Shown: positions 1 through 7,058, counted from the first letter of the stretch. The stretch: 10,424 nt of DNA from Candidatus Dormiibacterota bacterium (GCA_027451645.1 DAIDIX010000046.1:1-10424); one strand, 5' to 3'. Program-made: numbers and translations. Notes: generated by a model from the letters alone, not told the origin.

Positions 1-869
1 AGAGCAACACTGCAGCCATTGACGAGGAGAAGCGCTCCCACTTCACTCAGCACTGCAGTCGCTACATTCCCTGAGAGAGGAACAGTCAGACGGAACAGCA
101 TGAGGGTACCTGCAAGCACACCGCTTCCCGTCACCAGTGCAAGACCCGTGCTCTCTGACCGCCACGGAAATTCAAGTCTCCAGCTTCCGAAAGGATACAG
201 CTGGAGAAACCAGCTCAGTCCTGCAAGCATCATTCCCCAGGACACGATCCCAAGCGGAGTGAGATGGGAGGCAGAGCCTCCGAGAAGTGCAAGATCTGCA
301 GATCCGGATGCGAGGACTCCGCCTGACAGGCCGAGAACCAGCAGTGCCATTGCAAGGCCAAGGTCACTTCCCATTTTCCCCAGCACAGCAGCAACATCCT
401 CATGGGACTTCTCATGCAGGCATGCAGCCATCATGGTGACAGCAATGAGTGCGAGCAGTGCTACTGCAGCACCTGTGTCAGCAGTTCGAGCAAGTGCAGC
501 AAGCCATCCTGTACTGAGGAGAACGAGCACTGCAGTATATGCCTCCTCCTTCCCTCCCCGATCTCGGGATGGCCTGCACCAGACAACGACACAGCCAAGC
601 GCAAGTGCACCCATCGTGAACCAGAAACCGATACCATCGAGCACAGCCCACTGAAACGGCAGGATGCCCCCATGTGGAGAGTGTGATGCAGTGAGGCCAT
701 GGACAATGAGGATCTCTGCTGCTCCTCCTCCTGCAAGCAGAAGCGTGCTGAATATCCGCACGAACAGTGCTGCAAGCGCTGGCCGGAGCAGCCTGTATGC
801 CTGGAGAAGCCCTGCACCTGCAAGGAGCAGGAGAACAGGGAGATATGCAGTGAGTACCCGCTGTTCCAT
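1..869 (-). CDS. NuoN-like antiporter-type membrane subunit, C-terminus cut by window edge
   Basis: An open frame of about 289 codons runs off the left edge without a stop. It encodes hydrophobic helices in the arrangement of the proton-conducting antiporter-like family (NuoN/NuoM/NuoL, HyfF). I call it NuoN-like mainly because it follows NuoJ-, K-, L- and M-like genes in the usual order. The segment LSWFLQLYPFGSW resembles the family's TM7 Lys...PFHFW stretch, but the lysine is replaced by Phe and the His by Gly. The helix that should carry the TM5 glutamate (about residues 132-151) has no acidic residue. Two in-frame ATGs lie at 872 and 869; the first overlaps the upstream TGA as TGATG. An AGGAGG at 876-881 is 3 nt from the first and 6 nt from the second, so I chose the second. 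Alternatives are a HyfF-like subunit or another NuoM paralogue. The open frame itself is certain. Confidence 0.6.
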   Translation of the reverse strand, partial: MEQRVLTAYLPVLLLLAGAGLLQAYRLLRPALAALFVRIFSTLLLAGGGAAEILIVHGLTASHSPHGGILPFQWAVLDGIGFWFTMGALALGCVVVWCRPSRDRGGKEEAYTAVLVLLSTGWLAALARTADTGAAVALLALIAVTMMAACLHEKSHEDVAAVLGKMGSDLGLAMALLVLGLSGGVLASGSADLALLGGSASHLTPLGIVSWGMMLAGLSWFLQLYPFGSWRLEFPWRSESTGLALVTGSGVLAGTLMLFRLTVPLSGNVATAVLSEVGALLLVNGCSVA

Positions 870-871
870 CA

Positions 872-2473
872 TCAGCCTCCTGTCACATGGGTGACGAGTT
901 CAGTCACGCCTGAATTGAGGAGCGTATCCACATGGGAGGGAAATATGCCATAGAGGAGAATGAGCACAAGAATGACTCCTAGTGCACCAAGCTCGCCTGC
1001 TCCAAGATCCTTTGCCCGGAGGAGCCTGTCATGGGGCTCATCCCCCCAGAGGATCTCGCGGAGAGACCGGAAGAGGGCTACAGCAATGAGAACAAAGGCT
1101 GCAAGGAGAGCGAATGCAAGGATCCTGTGCCCTGGCATCACTCCGGCCACGACAGTGAGGTCGCTCGTGAAGAACGGGAAGAATGGAGCTCCTGAAGCAG
1201 CAACGAGAAGCACCATCCACACCATGCCAAAGCGGGGCATCACATGCATCACTCCCATCGACTGCATCTCAGGATCATCCTTCCACCGCTCTTCAAGGAA
1301 TGAGGCTGCACATACTGCACCTGTCGTGACAAGCATGCTGCCAACAAGCGCATAGATGGCACCTGTGATGGCAAGTGGTGTGGGAACTGCAATGACAAAG
1401 AGGATGACAGACCCCTGTGCCATTGACAGGTAGCCAACGAACCGCCTGAGGCTTGTTGTGCCCAGCATGCCACCTGCAGCCCAGACTGCATTGATGACTG
1501 CAAGGATGGCGAAGAGCGTTGAAAACTGTCCGGATACTGCAGGAAAAATGCCCACGGAAACCACGAGTGCGAGATATCCTGCAACACGGGGAACGATTCC
1601 GATGAACAGTTCACGGCTCAGGCTGTCTCCCCCTGTCGCGAGCTTTCCGAGCCATCCATGGAATGGCCAGACGCCCATCCACATGGCGAGCACACCCATG
1701 GCGACGAGATACATGAGGCCACTTCTCGACAGGAATGCACCATGCGCTGTGAAGGATGCAGGCTGCAGTACTGGAGCAAGCAGGAGTGTGCTCCCAGCTC
1801 CCGTTTCCCGTGCCAGTACGCCAAGCACCGTGCCCAGCACAATGATGCTTGCAAGGCCAGTGATTACCCACCTGCGGGAAGCTTCCATGTGACCAGTGCT
1901 CAACTGCCATCCGGTGACTCCAAGAAGCAGGAGAAGTCCTCCAAGAAGGAGTACCACATCATCCGCAAAGAGGATGAGATTGAGGGCACCAAGAGCCACA
2001 AGCATGACTGTAATGGCAGTCCGCGGATAGTCACGATCCTTCCACCGGAGGAATGTGAGGCCAAAGAAGATGAAATCGAGTGCGAACACGAGAGTCGTAG
2101 TGACGCCATTGGACGAGAGTGCATAGGAAACAGCGATGCCAAGGAAGGTGAACCAGGTGTGCGATTCCGCATACGCAGGTGTCTGCCCGAAACTGTTCAC
2201 ATCATTGACCATCCACAGTGTGGCTATGGCTATCAGCAGTACTGCAATGACAGCAAGAAGACGGATGCGGCCACGATCCTCCTGCGAGCGTGTCGGGAAG
2301 AATGCGAGGAAGAGGGCTGTGAGCATTGGCCCAAGTACGAGCACGCTCAGGAGAATATGGGGAAGCTGTCCTGCAGATGCAGCAGTGGTGGGCAGTGGTG
2401 TCGCAGGCGCAGTGGTCGCTGGAGTGGGGATGCCAGCAGCTGCAAGGAGTCCAAAGGGAAACAGTGCTGTCAT
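872..2473 (-). CDS. NuoM-like (complex I membrane arm, antiporter-type) subunit
   Basis: A 533-residue polytopic membrane protein. Family landmarks are visible: VWPFHGWL near residues 268-275 (family PFHTWLPDAH), TTSLRRFVGYLSMAQGSVIL near 339-358 (family TDLKRLIAYSSVSHMG), and the helix after VMPRFGM that ends in APFFPFFTSDL near 429-439 (family LPGLSGFVGEF). In ordinary NuoM this subunit forms one proton half-channel pair in the inner membrane. Here the TM7 lysine aligns with Trp265, no acidic residue occurs in the TM5 region (173-196), while His272 and a basic residue at 296 (Arg for Lys) are kept. The start at 2473 overlaps the NuoL-like stop as ATGA and is preceded by GGGTGG; an open frame continues upstream to 2578 but would overlap by over 100 nt. 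Residues about 14-40 are a Pro/Thr/Ala-rich stretch not usual in NuoM. HyfF is an alternative identity. Confidence 0.75.
   Translation of the reverse strand: MTALFPFGLLAAAGIPTPATTAPATPLPTTAASAGQLPHILLSVLVLGPMLTALFLAFFPTRSQEDRGRIRLLAVIAVLLIAIATLWMVNDVNSFGQTPAYAESHTWFTFLGIAVSYALSSNGVTTTLVFALDFIFFGLTFLRWKDRDYPRTAITVMLVALGALNLILFADDVVLLLGGLLLLLGVTGWQLSTGHMEASRRWVITGLASIIVLGTVLGVLARETGAGSTLLLAPVLQPASFTAHGAFLSRSGLMYLVAMGVLAMWMGVWPFHGWLGKLATGGDSLSRELFIGIVPRVAGYLALVVSVGIFPAVSGQFSTLFAILAVINAVWAAGGMLGTTSLRRFVGYLSMAQGSVILFVIAVPTPLAITGAIYALVGSMLVTTGAVCAASFLEERWKDDPEMQSMGVMHVMPRFGMVWMVLLVAASGAPFFPFFTSDLTVVAGVMPGHRILAFALLAAFVLIAVALFRSLREILWGDEPHDRLLRAKDLGAGELGALGVILVLILLYGIFPSHVDTLLNSGVTELVTHVTGG
876..881 (-). 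promoter_or_regulatory. Shine-Dalgarno AGGAGG for the NuoN-like gene
   Basis: A perfect AGGAGG lies inside the last codons of the NuoM-like gene. Its spacing is 6 nt to the ATG at 869 and 3 nt to the ATG at 872, favouring the inner start. It implies coupled translation across the TGATG junction. Confidence 0.7.
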
Positions 2474-4494
2474 CGTGCCACCCAGACTGCAATCACAATG
2501 CCCACTACCATGAAGACTGCGAATACCACACCTGAGGAGAGTCCCTTTTCGCTCCTGTCCTGTTCCCAGGAATGCCACATCTCCTCCAGTCGATGAAAGA
2601 CTCGGCGATGTCCTGCGGAAAGTGGAGCAAGCACATGGTCATCAGACCGGATGACAAACTCCCCCCATGCTGCAGGCAGGATTTCCGTCAGTGCATTCCA
2701 GGCCCGCGCAGTCGGCACACTTCCGCCAGAAATGAGCGAGCCAAGGCGCTGCCTTATGGCATCGAGCTGGCCCACAATGCCTGGCTTGGGAACAGCGAGA
2801 TTTGATGCCCAGAGTGCAGCGAGACCAACTCCAGCAACAAGAACGACTGCACCAACGAGTGCGCTTTCCAGTGACAGTGTGGGAAGAAGTGCATACACAC
2901 TCCGAGTCCAGCCGTGCACGACATCAGCAAGAAATGGCGGGAAGGAGATGACTTCCCATACACCAAGTACAAGAGCAAAGATTCCCCATAGCCACTGGCC
3001 AGATCTGGGAAGTTCAGCAACCTTCCGTGCATCGAAGCCCCGCCGGTCAGGAAGCGGTCCTGCAAGGATGCGTGCAGTAACAAATGACATCCGAGCACCA
3101 ATCAGGATGAGTGCGAGAAAGGCAAGGATGCTTCCCAGCACAGCGATTACGACATTGAGATGGCCTGAAACATGGGGAAATGCATTCCACAGCACTGTCG
3201 CACTCCCTTCCAGCGTCCAGCCAAGAACACCCACCACGCCTGCAGTGCATGTGACAAGGACAATCCGAGTCATGGGCATCCTTCCCGATATGCCTTGAAT
3301 GTCTCCAAGAAATCTCGACCGGAACTGGAGGATGAGGTGTGCAGAGAGGGTGTAGAGACCAGCAGCGAGAACGACATCAGTGACTTCCGTCACGATTCCA
3401 GCAACATACCCCCCTGCAGCAAAGAAGACGACACCCATGAGGGCTATCCCCTGGAGGACGAGCGTAGCCACATGTGCAAGGTCATCACTGGCCCATGCAT
3501 ACACTGCACTTGCGGCTGCACCAAGCACCCCAAGGATGAAGATGGCCATCATTGCATGCTGCACAGTCATGAAGAGAGGCATGAACTTCCAGAGGATGAC
3601 ACTTGCTGCCACTACCCTCGCAATGTATGAGATTCCTGCGAGTGGGAGGGGCGATTCAGCAGTCGCTTCAAGGGCAAATCCGAATGGAAATGCTCCAATG
3701 CGCAGCAGTGCTGCACCACCGATGCACACTGCAAGTAGCCGGGTATCGAGAAGTGCCATTCCCGCACCATGGACATGTCCATGGGAAGCTGCAAGAAATG
3801 CCTGCTGCAGGGTGACGAATGTGAACTGGTGGATGGTCGAGGTTGCAGATGTGGAGATGGATGTGGTGCTGATGTACGAGCCGAACTTCACAAACACGAG
3901 AACGCAGCCAGCAAGCAGGAGGAGATCGCTCGTCCTGTCGATGAGGAAGAACTGCTTCGCACGATGACGGCCCTCAGCCTGCTGCCAGAGGAATGTCGAA
4001 AGGTACCAGCTGGAAAAGCCAATCACCATCCAGGAAACATATGTGGTGATGAGCCCGCCTGACAGGCATGCGCACATGGCACCGAACGTCATCAGGAGTG
4101 ATGCTGCATAGGCCCTGTGCACACCGTATGCTCCCCGCAGCATGCGGTAGCCAATCCAGGCAACCAGCGTGCAGGATGCGACAACGAGCGTTGCAAGGAT
4201 CACGGAGAAGACACTCGCATGCAAGCCCAGCTCCAGATCGAAGCTTGGAGCAAACAGTGTCCCTGTCGTGGACTGTGCAATGGAGAGGGTGAGGAAGGGA
4301 ACCTGCAGCTCATGGGGATGAGCACTGAGATGGAGGAGCCAGTATCCAGACTCGATTGCAAGCCCGACAGTCGTGAGGATCATGCCGAGAAGACAGGTGA
4401 ATGCTGCCCTGCGCTGCACCTCGAAGAGGTACGAGATCGCAAGCATGGCTAGGGGAAGTGCCACAACGATCCACAGCAGAACATCACTATTCAT
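2470..4494 (-). CDS. NuoL-like (complex I membrane arm, antiporter-type) subunit
   Basis: A 674-residue polytopic membrane protein, longer than the roughly 610 residues of E. coli NuoL. It aligns by eye over long stretches: LELGLHASVFSVILATLV (family LGLRLDALSALMLLVV), SWMVIGFSSWYLS (154-166; family GWELVGLCSYLLI), KQFFLIDRTSDLLLLAG (180-196; family KKAFLVNRVGDFGFLLG), and FPFGFALEATAESPLPLAG (269-287; family FPLHTWLPDAMEGPTPVSA). After residue 610 come an amphipathic stretch and a last hydrophobic helix (655-672), like the lateral helix and TM16 of NuoL. Key residues differ: Met156 replaces the TM5 Glu, Arg265 the TM7 Lys, Ala377 the TM12 Lys, and Gly272 and Tyr290 replace conserved His. Glu280, Pro282 and Pro284 are kept. 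Start ATG 4494 overlaps the previous stop as ATGA and has GAGGAG 6 nt upstream. A role in a complex I-like complex is inferred. Confidence 0.8.
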   Translation of the reverse strand: MNSDVLLWIVVALPLAMLAISYLFEVQRRAAFTCLLGMILTTVGLAIESGYWLLHLSAHPHELQVPFLTLSIAQSTTGTLFAPSFDLELGLHASVFSVILATLVVASCTLVAWIGYRMLRGAYGVHRAYAASLLMTFGAMCACLSGGLITTYVSWMVIGFSSWYLSTFLWQQAEGRHRAKQFFLIDRTSDLLLLAGCVLVFVKFGSYISTTSISTSATSTIHQFTFVTLQQAFLAASHGHVHGAGMALLDTRLLAVCIGGAALLRIGAFPFGFALEATAESPLPLAGISYIARVVAASVILWKFMPLFMTVQHAMMAIFILGVLGAAASAVYAWASDDLAHVATLVLQGIALMGVVFFAAGGYVAGIVTEVTDVVLAAGLYTLSAHLILQFRSRFLGDIQGISGRMPMTRIVLVTCTAGVVGVLGWTLEGSATVLWNAFPHVSGHLNVVIAVLGSILAFLALILIGARMSFVTARILAGPLPDRRGFDARKVAELPRSGQWLWGIFALVLGVWEVISFPPFLADVVHGWTRSVYALLPTLSLESALVGAVVLVAGVGLAALWASNLAVPKPGIVGQLDAIRQRLGSLISGGSVPTARAWNALTEILPAAWGEFVIRSDDHVLAPLSAGHRRVFHRLEEMWHSWEQDRSEKGLSSGVVFAVFMVVGIVIAVWVAR

Positions 4495-4820
4495 TCTGTC
4501 TCCTCCTCATGTGCTGGAGACTGCTGGTCTTCCTCCAGGAGTCCTGCACTCGACAGTCTCCTGAGGGCAACGCGTGCTGCTGCCACACCCATTCCTGCTG
4601 CAACAACGACTGCAGTGGCACCAAGTGCAGTGAATGAGAAAAGGTCACCCTCATGGTTCCTGAACGCGATACCTGAAGCAAGAAGGGCCATGAGACCACC
4701 GAATGCTGCTGCTGCGAGTGCGAGACCCTGCCTCTCAGTGTGGCGAGTCACCTCGATCCACCCGATCCCAGCAAGGATCACAGCGCATGCTGCACACCAG
4801 ACTGCTACTGCAATGCTCAT
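4491..4820 (-). CDS. NuoK-like small membrane subunit
   Basis: A 109-residue protein with three predicted helices (about 4-22, 32-52, 62-84) and an acidic tail, the size and topology of NuoK (about 100 residues, three helices). The end of helix 3, TAVVVAAGMGVAAARVALRR, parallels the family's LAAAEASIGLALLL...RR. Both membrane glutamates needed for proton transfer in E. coli NuoK (Glu36 and Glu72) appear to be absent: Ala34 and Ala74 are the likely equivalents, allowing for about four inserted residues between. Identity therefore rests on size, topology, weak similarity and its place between NuoJ-like and NuoL-like genes. ATG 4820 overlaps the preceding stop as ATGA and follows GAGGAA by 6 nt. 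Confidence 0.55.
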   Translation of the reverse strand: MSIAVAVWCAACAVILAGIGWIEVTRHTERQGLALAAAAFGGLMALLASGIAFRNHEGDLFSFTALGATAVVVAAGMGVAAARVALRRLSSAGLLEEDQQSPAHEEETE

Positions 4821-5380
4821 TGCTGATTCCTCTTCCGTGCGACTTCTTCCCGGCGAAGCGCTATCGCTTCCTTTCGGGCAATGCGCTGACGCTCCTGAAG
4901 CTCACGTCGCCTGAGCCGTGCACGCTGAGCCTGTGTGCGATGAAGTTCCTCTTCCGTTTCGAGAAGTAGAGCCCGGACTCCAACGGTTCCCGTGATGATG
5001 AGTGCACAGGCTGCAAGGGCGACAAGCTCCCACTGCGGTGTGACCATGGGGAGAAGTTGGGGAAGCTTTCCCCTCGTGGTGTTCTCAGCAATTGCTACTG
5101 CACCAGCGACAAGGACACCTGCGCCTGCAATGATGCCAACTGTCCCTGCATGGCGTTGCGATGGCTTCGTGAGCGGCATCCGGAGTGCAATCCAGACAAT
5201 GCTTGCAAGGATGGCTGCAGCTCCAAGCCACAATGCACCGACTGCGAGGGCCCACACTGCAAGTCCTGCTCCGAGCAATCCAAACAGAAACACTCCAGCA
5301 CGGGGATGGCTTGCTTCAATGGCGACTGCACTCACAACGAGTGCGTCTGCACACGTTCCTACCAGGACAATCCATTCCAT
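4817..5380 (-). CDS. NuoJ-like membrane subunit with charged C-terminal tail
   Basis: Starting at ATG 5380 this is 187 residues with five hydrophobic segments (about 4-20, 28-47, 50-67, 81-98, 118-140), which matches NuoJ in size and topology. The opening MEWIVLVGTC and the loop ASHPRAG near 23-29 resemble NuoJ's first helix and its TNPVHA loop. The conserved VYAGAIMVL stretch of helix 3, which forms a regulatory bulge in complex I, is not recognisable (AAAILASIVWIALRM instead). Residues 142-187 are a strongly charged Arg/Glu helix, probably a cytoplasmic coiled coil, unusual for the family. Two starts are possible: GTG 5470, which overlaps the upstream stop as GTGA, and ATG 5380 with GGAAGAG 10 nt upstream. 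I prefer 5380 because the extra 30 residues are hydrophilic and NuoJ normally begins at the first helix. Assignment depends partly on gene order. Confidence 0.5.
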   Translation of the reverse strand: MEWIVLVGTCADALVVSAVAIEASHPRAGVFLFGLLGAGLAVWALAVGALWLGAAAILASIVWIALRMPLTKPSQRHAGTVGIIAGAGVLVAGAVAIAENTTRGKLPQLLPMVTPQWELVALAACALIITGTVGVRALLLETEEELHRTQAQRARLRRRELQERQRIARKEAIALRREEVARKRNQQ

Positions 5381-5390
5381 AGATGCAGAA

Positions 5391-5397
5391 CTCTTCC
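5391..5397 (-). promoter_or_regulatory. Shine-Dalgarno-like GGAAGAG for the NuoJ-like gene
   Basis: A purine-rich stretch 10 nt before ATG 5380. Spacing is slightly long, but it supports initiation here over the GTG at 5470, which has no clear purine-rich site in front of it. Confidence 0.45.
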
Positions 5398-5439
5398 TTC
5401 GCTCCCATGTCTGTGCGGTACTTGCTACACGATACCCCA

Positions 5440-5461
5440 AGAGCACACCCTTGAGTGCTCT
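5440..5461 (-). other. Inverted repeat / possible RNA hairpin between the small membrane protein and the NuoJ-like gene
   Basis: The arms AGAGCAC and GTGCTCT are perfect 7-bp complements separated by 8 nt. On the transcript strand the hairpin would lie just after the stop of the preceding gene and about 60 nt before ATG 5380. It is not followed by a U-run, so it does not look like an intrinsic terminator. It could be an RNA processing or stability element, a protein operator, or chance; if the NuoJ-like gene starts at GTG 5470, it is inside coding sequence. Confidence 0.4.
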
Positions 5462-5466
5462 CCCGT

Positions 5467-5859
5467 TCACGTATCGGTGGTAGGTGCCGTTTCTCCAGAC
5501 GTGTTCGAACTGCCATCCGAACCTTCCTTCCCATGGTCTTCCCGAACAGGCTCAAAGAGGGCAACAAGGAGTATGAAAAGAAGAATGATGAATCCGCCAG
5601 CAATCTCTGTTGGCGAGAGAACCACAATGCCTGCATTGAAAGATGCTGTCAGGAGTCCATGGAGATTCCGTGTGGTTGGAACCTGCTGAAACACGATGGC
5701 AACAAGGAGAACTGCAGCTCCAAGGGCAATCCCGTACGCCAGCCAGTTTCCGCTCCGCCGTGCATGCTGGAATGCTCCTGTGCATATGCACGACACAATG
5801 ATGACTGCAAGAATGCCGACTATGACTGTTCCTGGAGTCGCTGCACCTGGGGAATACAT
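5467..5859 (-). CDS. Small three-helix membrane protein, unrecognised
   Basis: 130 residues, no family recognised. Hydrophobic segments lie at about 11-29, 40-58 and 86-104, followed by a hydrophilic Ser/Thr/Gly/Asp/Glu-rich tail (107-130). A glutamate (residue 85) sits at the entry of helix 3. NuoA also has three helices, but its conserved loop between helices 1 and 2 and its FDVE-like motif in helix 2 are missing, so I do not call it NuoA. The start ATG 5859 overlaps the mnmA stop as TGATG and has GAGG 7 nt upstream; a GTG at 5862 adds one residue. Its position between mnmA and the NuoJ-like gene suggests expression with the complex I-like block and perhaps a role as an accessory subunit; this is inference. 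Confidence 0.7.
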   Translation of the reverse strand: MYSPGAATPGTVIVGILAVIIVSCICTGAFQHARRSGNWLAYGIALGAAVLLVAIVFQQVPTTRNLHGLLTASFNAGIVVLSPTEIAGGFIILLFILLVALFEPVREDHGKEGSDGSSNTSGETAPTTDT

Positions 5860-7037
5860 CACTTCGCCTCCTGGATGATGCCACCACCAATCACGCGATC
5901 CCCCTCATAGACAACGCATGACTGCCCTGGCGCTACCTGCACTACTGGCTGCAGCATGCGGATCTCCGCAGTTCCATTCCCACGATCTGCACGGAGGAGT
6001 TCTGCCTCTGCAGGAATCCCGTGGGCTCGCAGCTGGACCATGATGGGGCGCGATATGCGCACAGTCGGCGAGGGATCTATCCATGAGCACGACTCGAGCA
6101 GCAGATGCTGCCGTTCAAGGGAAATGCGTGGACCGACTGTGACAGTGTTTGTTTCTGCATCGATTGCTGTGACATAGAGCGGCTCTGTAACTGGAGAGAC
6201 TGGACTCGAGGGAATCCTGCTCCGCTGTCCAACAGTGTAGAACGGTATGCCCTCATGCTCGCCAACCTGTCTTCCATCGACATGCACAATAGGGCCAGGA
6301 CGAAACTGACCTGCAAGTCTCTTGCGGAGATCGTCTCGGACTGTGCCATTCACAAAGCAGAGCTCCTGGGAATCCGCCTTGTCTGCTGTGGGGAGACCAT
6401 GGCTTCTCGCTTCTTCCCTGAGTGTCTGCTTCGATACAGTATCCCCAACGGGGAAAATGGCATGGTCAAGCTGGTCCTGGCTCAGCCTGTAGAGTGTGTA
6501 CGACTGGTCCTTTGCGGGATCGACCCCACGATACAGTCGCATCATTCCGTTCTCAAGAACTCGACGTGCATAGTGGCCAGTTGCGACATGGGTTGCACCC
6601 ACAGAACGTGCACGCTCAAGGAGTACTCCGAACTTGATCTGCTCATTGCAGGTAATGCATGGATTTGGTGTCCTTCCAGAGGCATATCCAGCAGCAAATG
6701 TGTCAATGACCGCTGCATGAAACTCCTCCTCGAGATCCCATGCATAGTGCCGCATGCCAAGAAGAGAGGCAACACGACGTGCATCCTCAACAGCATCAAG
6801 CGAGCAGCAGCCCCGATCCCGAACCTGCTCCCGATCCTTCGGCCAGAGAGCAAGGGTGATGCCAAGTGTCGCAATTCCTGAAGCGACAAGCCGAAGTGCA
6901 GCCACACTAGAGTCAACGCCTCCAGACATTGCAACTGCAACGACTGCATCAGATGGCAGACCAGCCTGCCAGGTCACTGTGTCAGGTCGCGCGGAAAGCT
7001 GGGCATGTACTGTAGTCATGGCCATATCGTCCCACAT
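5859..7037 (-). CDS. mnmA: tRNA-specific 2-thiouridylase MnmA
   Basis: MnmA uses ATP and a relayed persulfide to put sulfur on the wobble uridine (U34) of Lys, Glu and Gln tRNAs in the cytoplasm. Counting from the first ATG, the N-terminal ATP-binding PP-loop is VAMSGGVDSSVAAL (35-48). CCSLDAVEDARRVA (77-90) and GRTPNPCITCNEQIKF (121-136) follow; Cys130 aligns with the catalytic Cys102 of E. coli. ATGHYARR (152-159), KDQSYTLYRLS (176-186) and DSQELCFV (222-229, with the second catalytic Cys227) complete the core. The C-terminal barrel is seen in HEGIPFYTVGQR (261-272) and APGQSCVVYEGDRVIGGGII (369-388). All key residues are present and the length is normal, so it should be active. Starts at 7037, 7025 and 7019 are possible; none has a strong ribosome site (a GGGA lies 4 nt before 7025), so the longest is given. 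It lies 22 nt after the Nudix stop. Confidence 0.97.
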   Translation of the reverse strand: MWDDMAMTTVHAQLSARPDTVTWQAGLPSDAVVAVAMSGGVDSSVAALRLVASGIATLGITLALWPKDREQVRDRGCCSLDAVEDARRVASLLGMRHYAWDLEEEFHAAVIDTFAAGYASGRTPNPCITCNEQIKFGVLLERARSVGATHVATGHYARRVLENGMMRLYRGVDPAKDQSYTLYRLSQDQLDHAIFPVGDTVSKQTLREEARSHGLPTADKADSQELCFVNGTVRDDLRKRLAGQFRPGPIVHVDGRQVGEHEGIPFYTVGQRSRIPSSPVSPVTEPLYVTAIDAETNTVTVGPRISLERQHLLLESCSWIDPSPTVRISRPIMVQLRAHGIPAEAELLRADRGNGTAEIRMLQPVVQVAPGQSCVVYEGDRVIGGGIIQEAK

Positions 7038-7058
7038 GGGAAGTGGGCACTGACACCA

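Noticed and set aside
2474..2578. A 35-residue N-terminal extension of the NuoM-like gene.
   Set aside because: It would overlap the NuoL-like 3' end by about 109 nt, is not membrane-like, and the ATGA overlap at 2473 gives a normal start.
1658..2596. A 312-codon open frame on the plus strand opposite the NuoM-like gene.
   Set aside because: It is antisense to a recognisable membrane protein and its product is an implausible, highly polar Cys-rich sequence.
5467..5859. Calling the small membrane protein NuoA.
   Set aside because: It has three helices but lacks the NuoA loop and helix 2 motifs and the helix spacing differs.
6105..6881. A 258-codon plus-strand open frame opposite mnmA.
   Set aside because: mnmA on the other strand has every family motif; this frame has none.
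7031..7047. A small inverted repeat CCCAC...GTGGG around the first mnmA ATG.
   Set aside because: Only five base pairs, easily chance, and the start used is uncertain.
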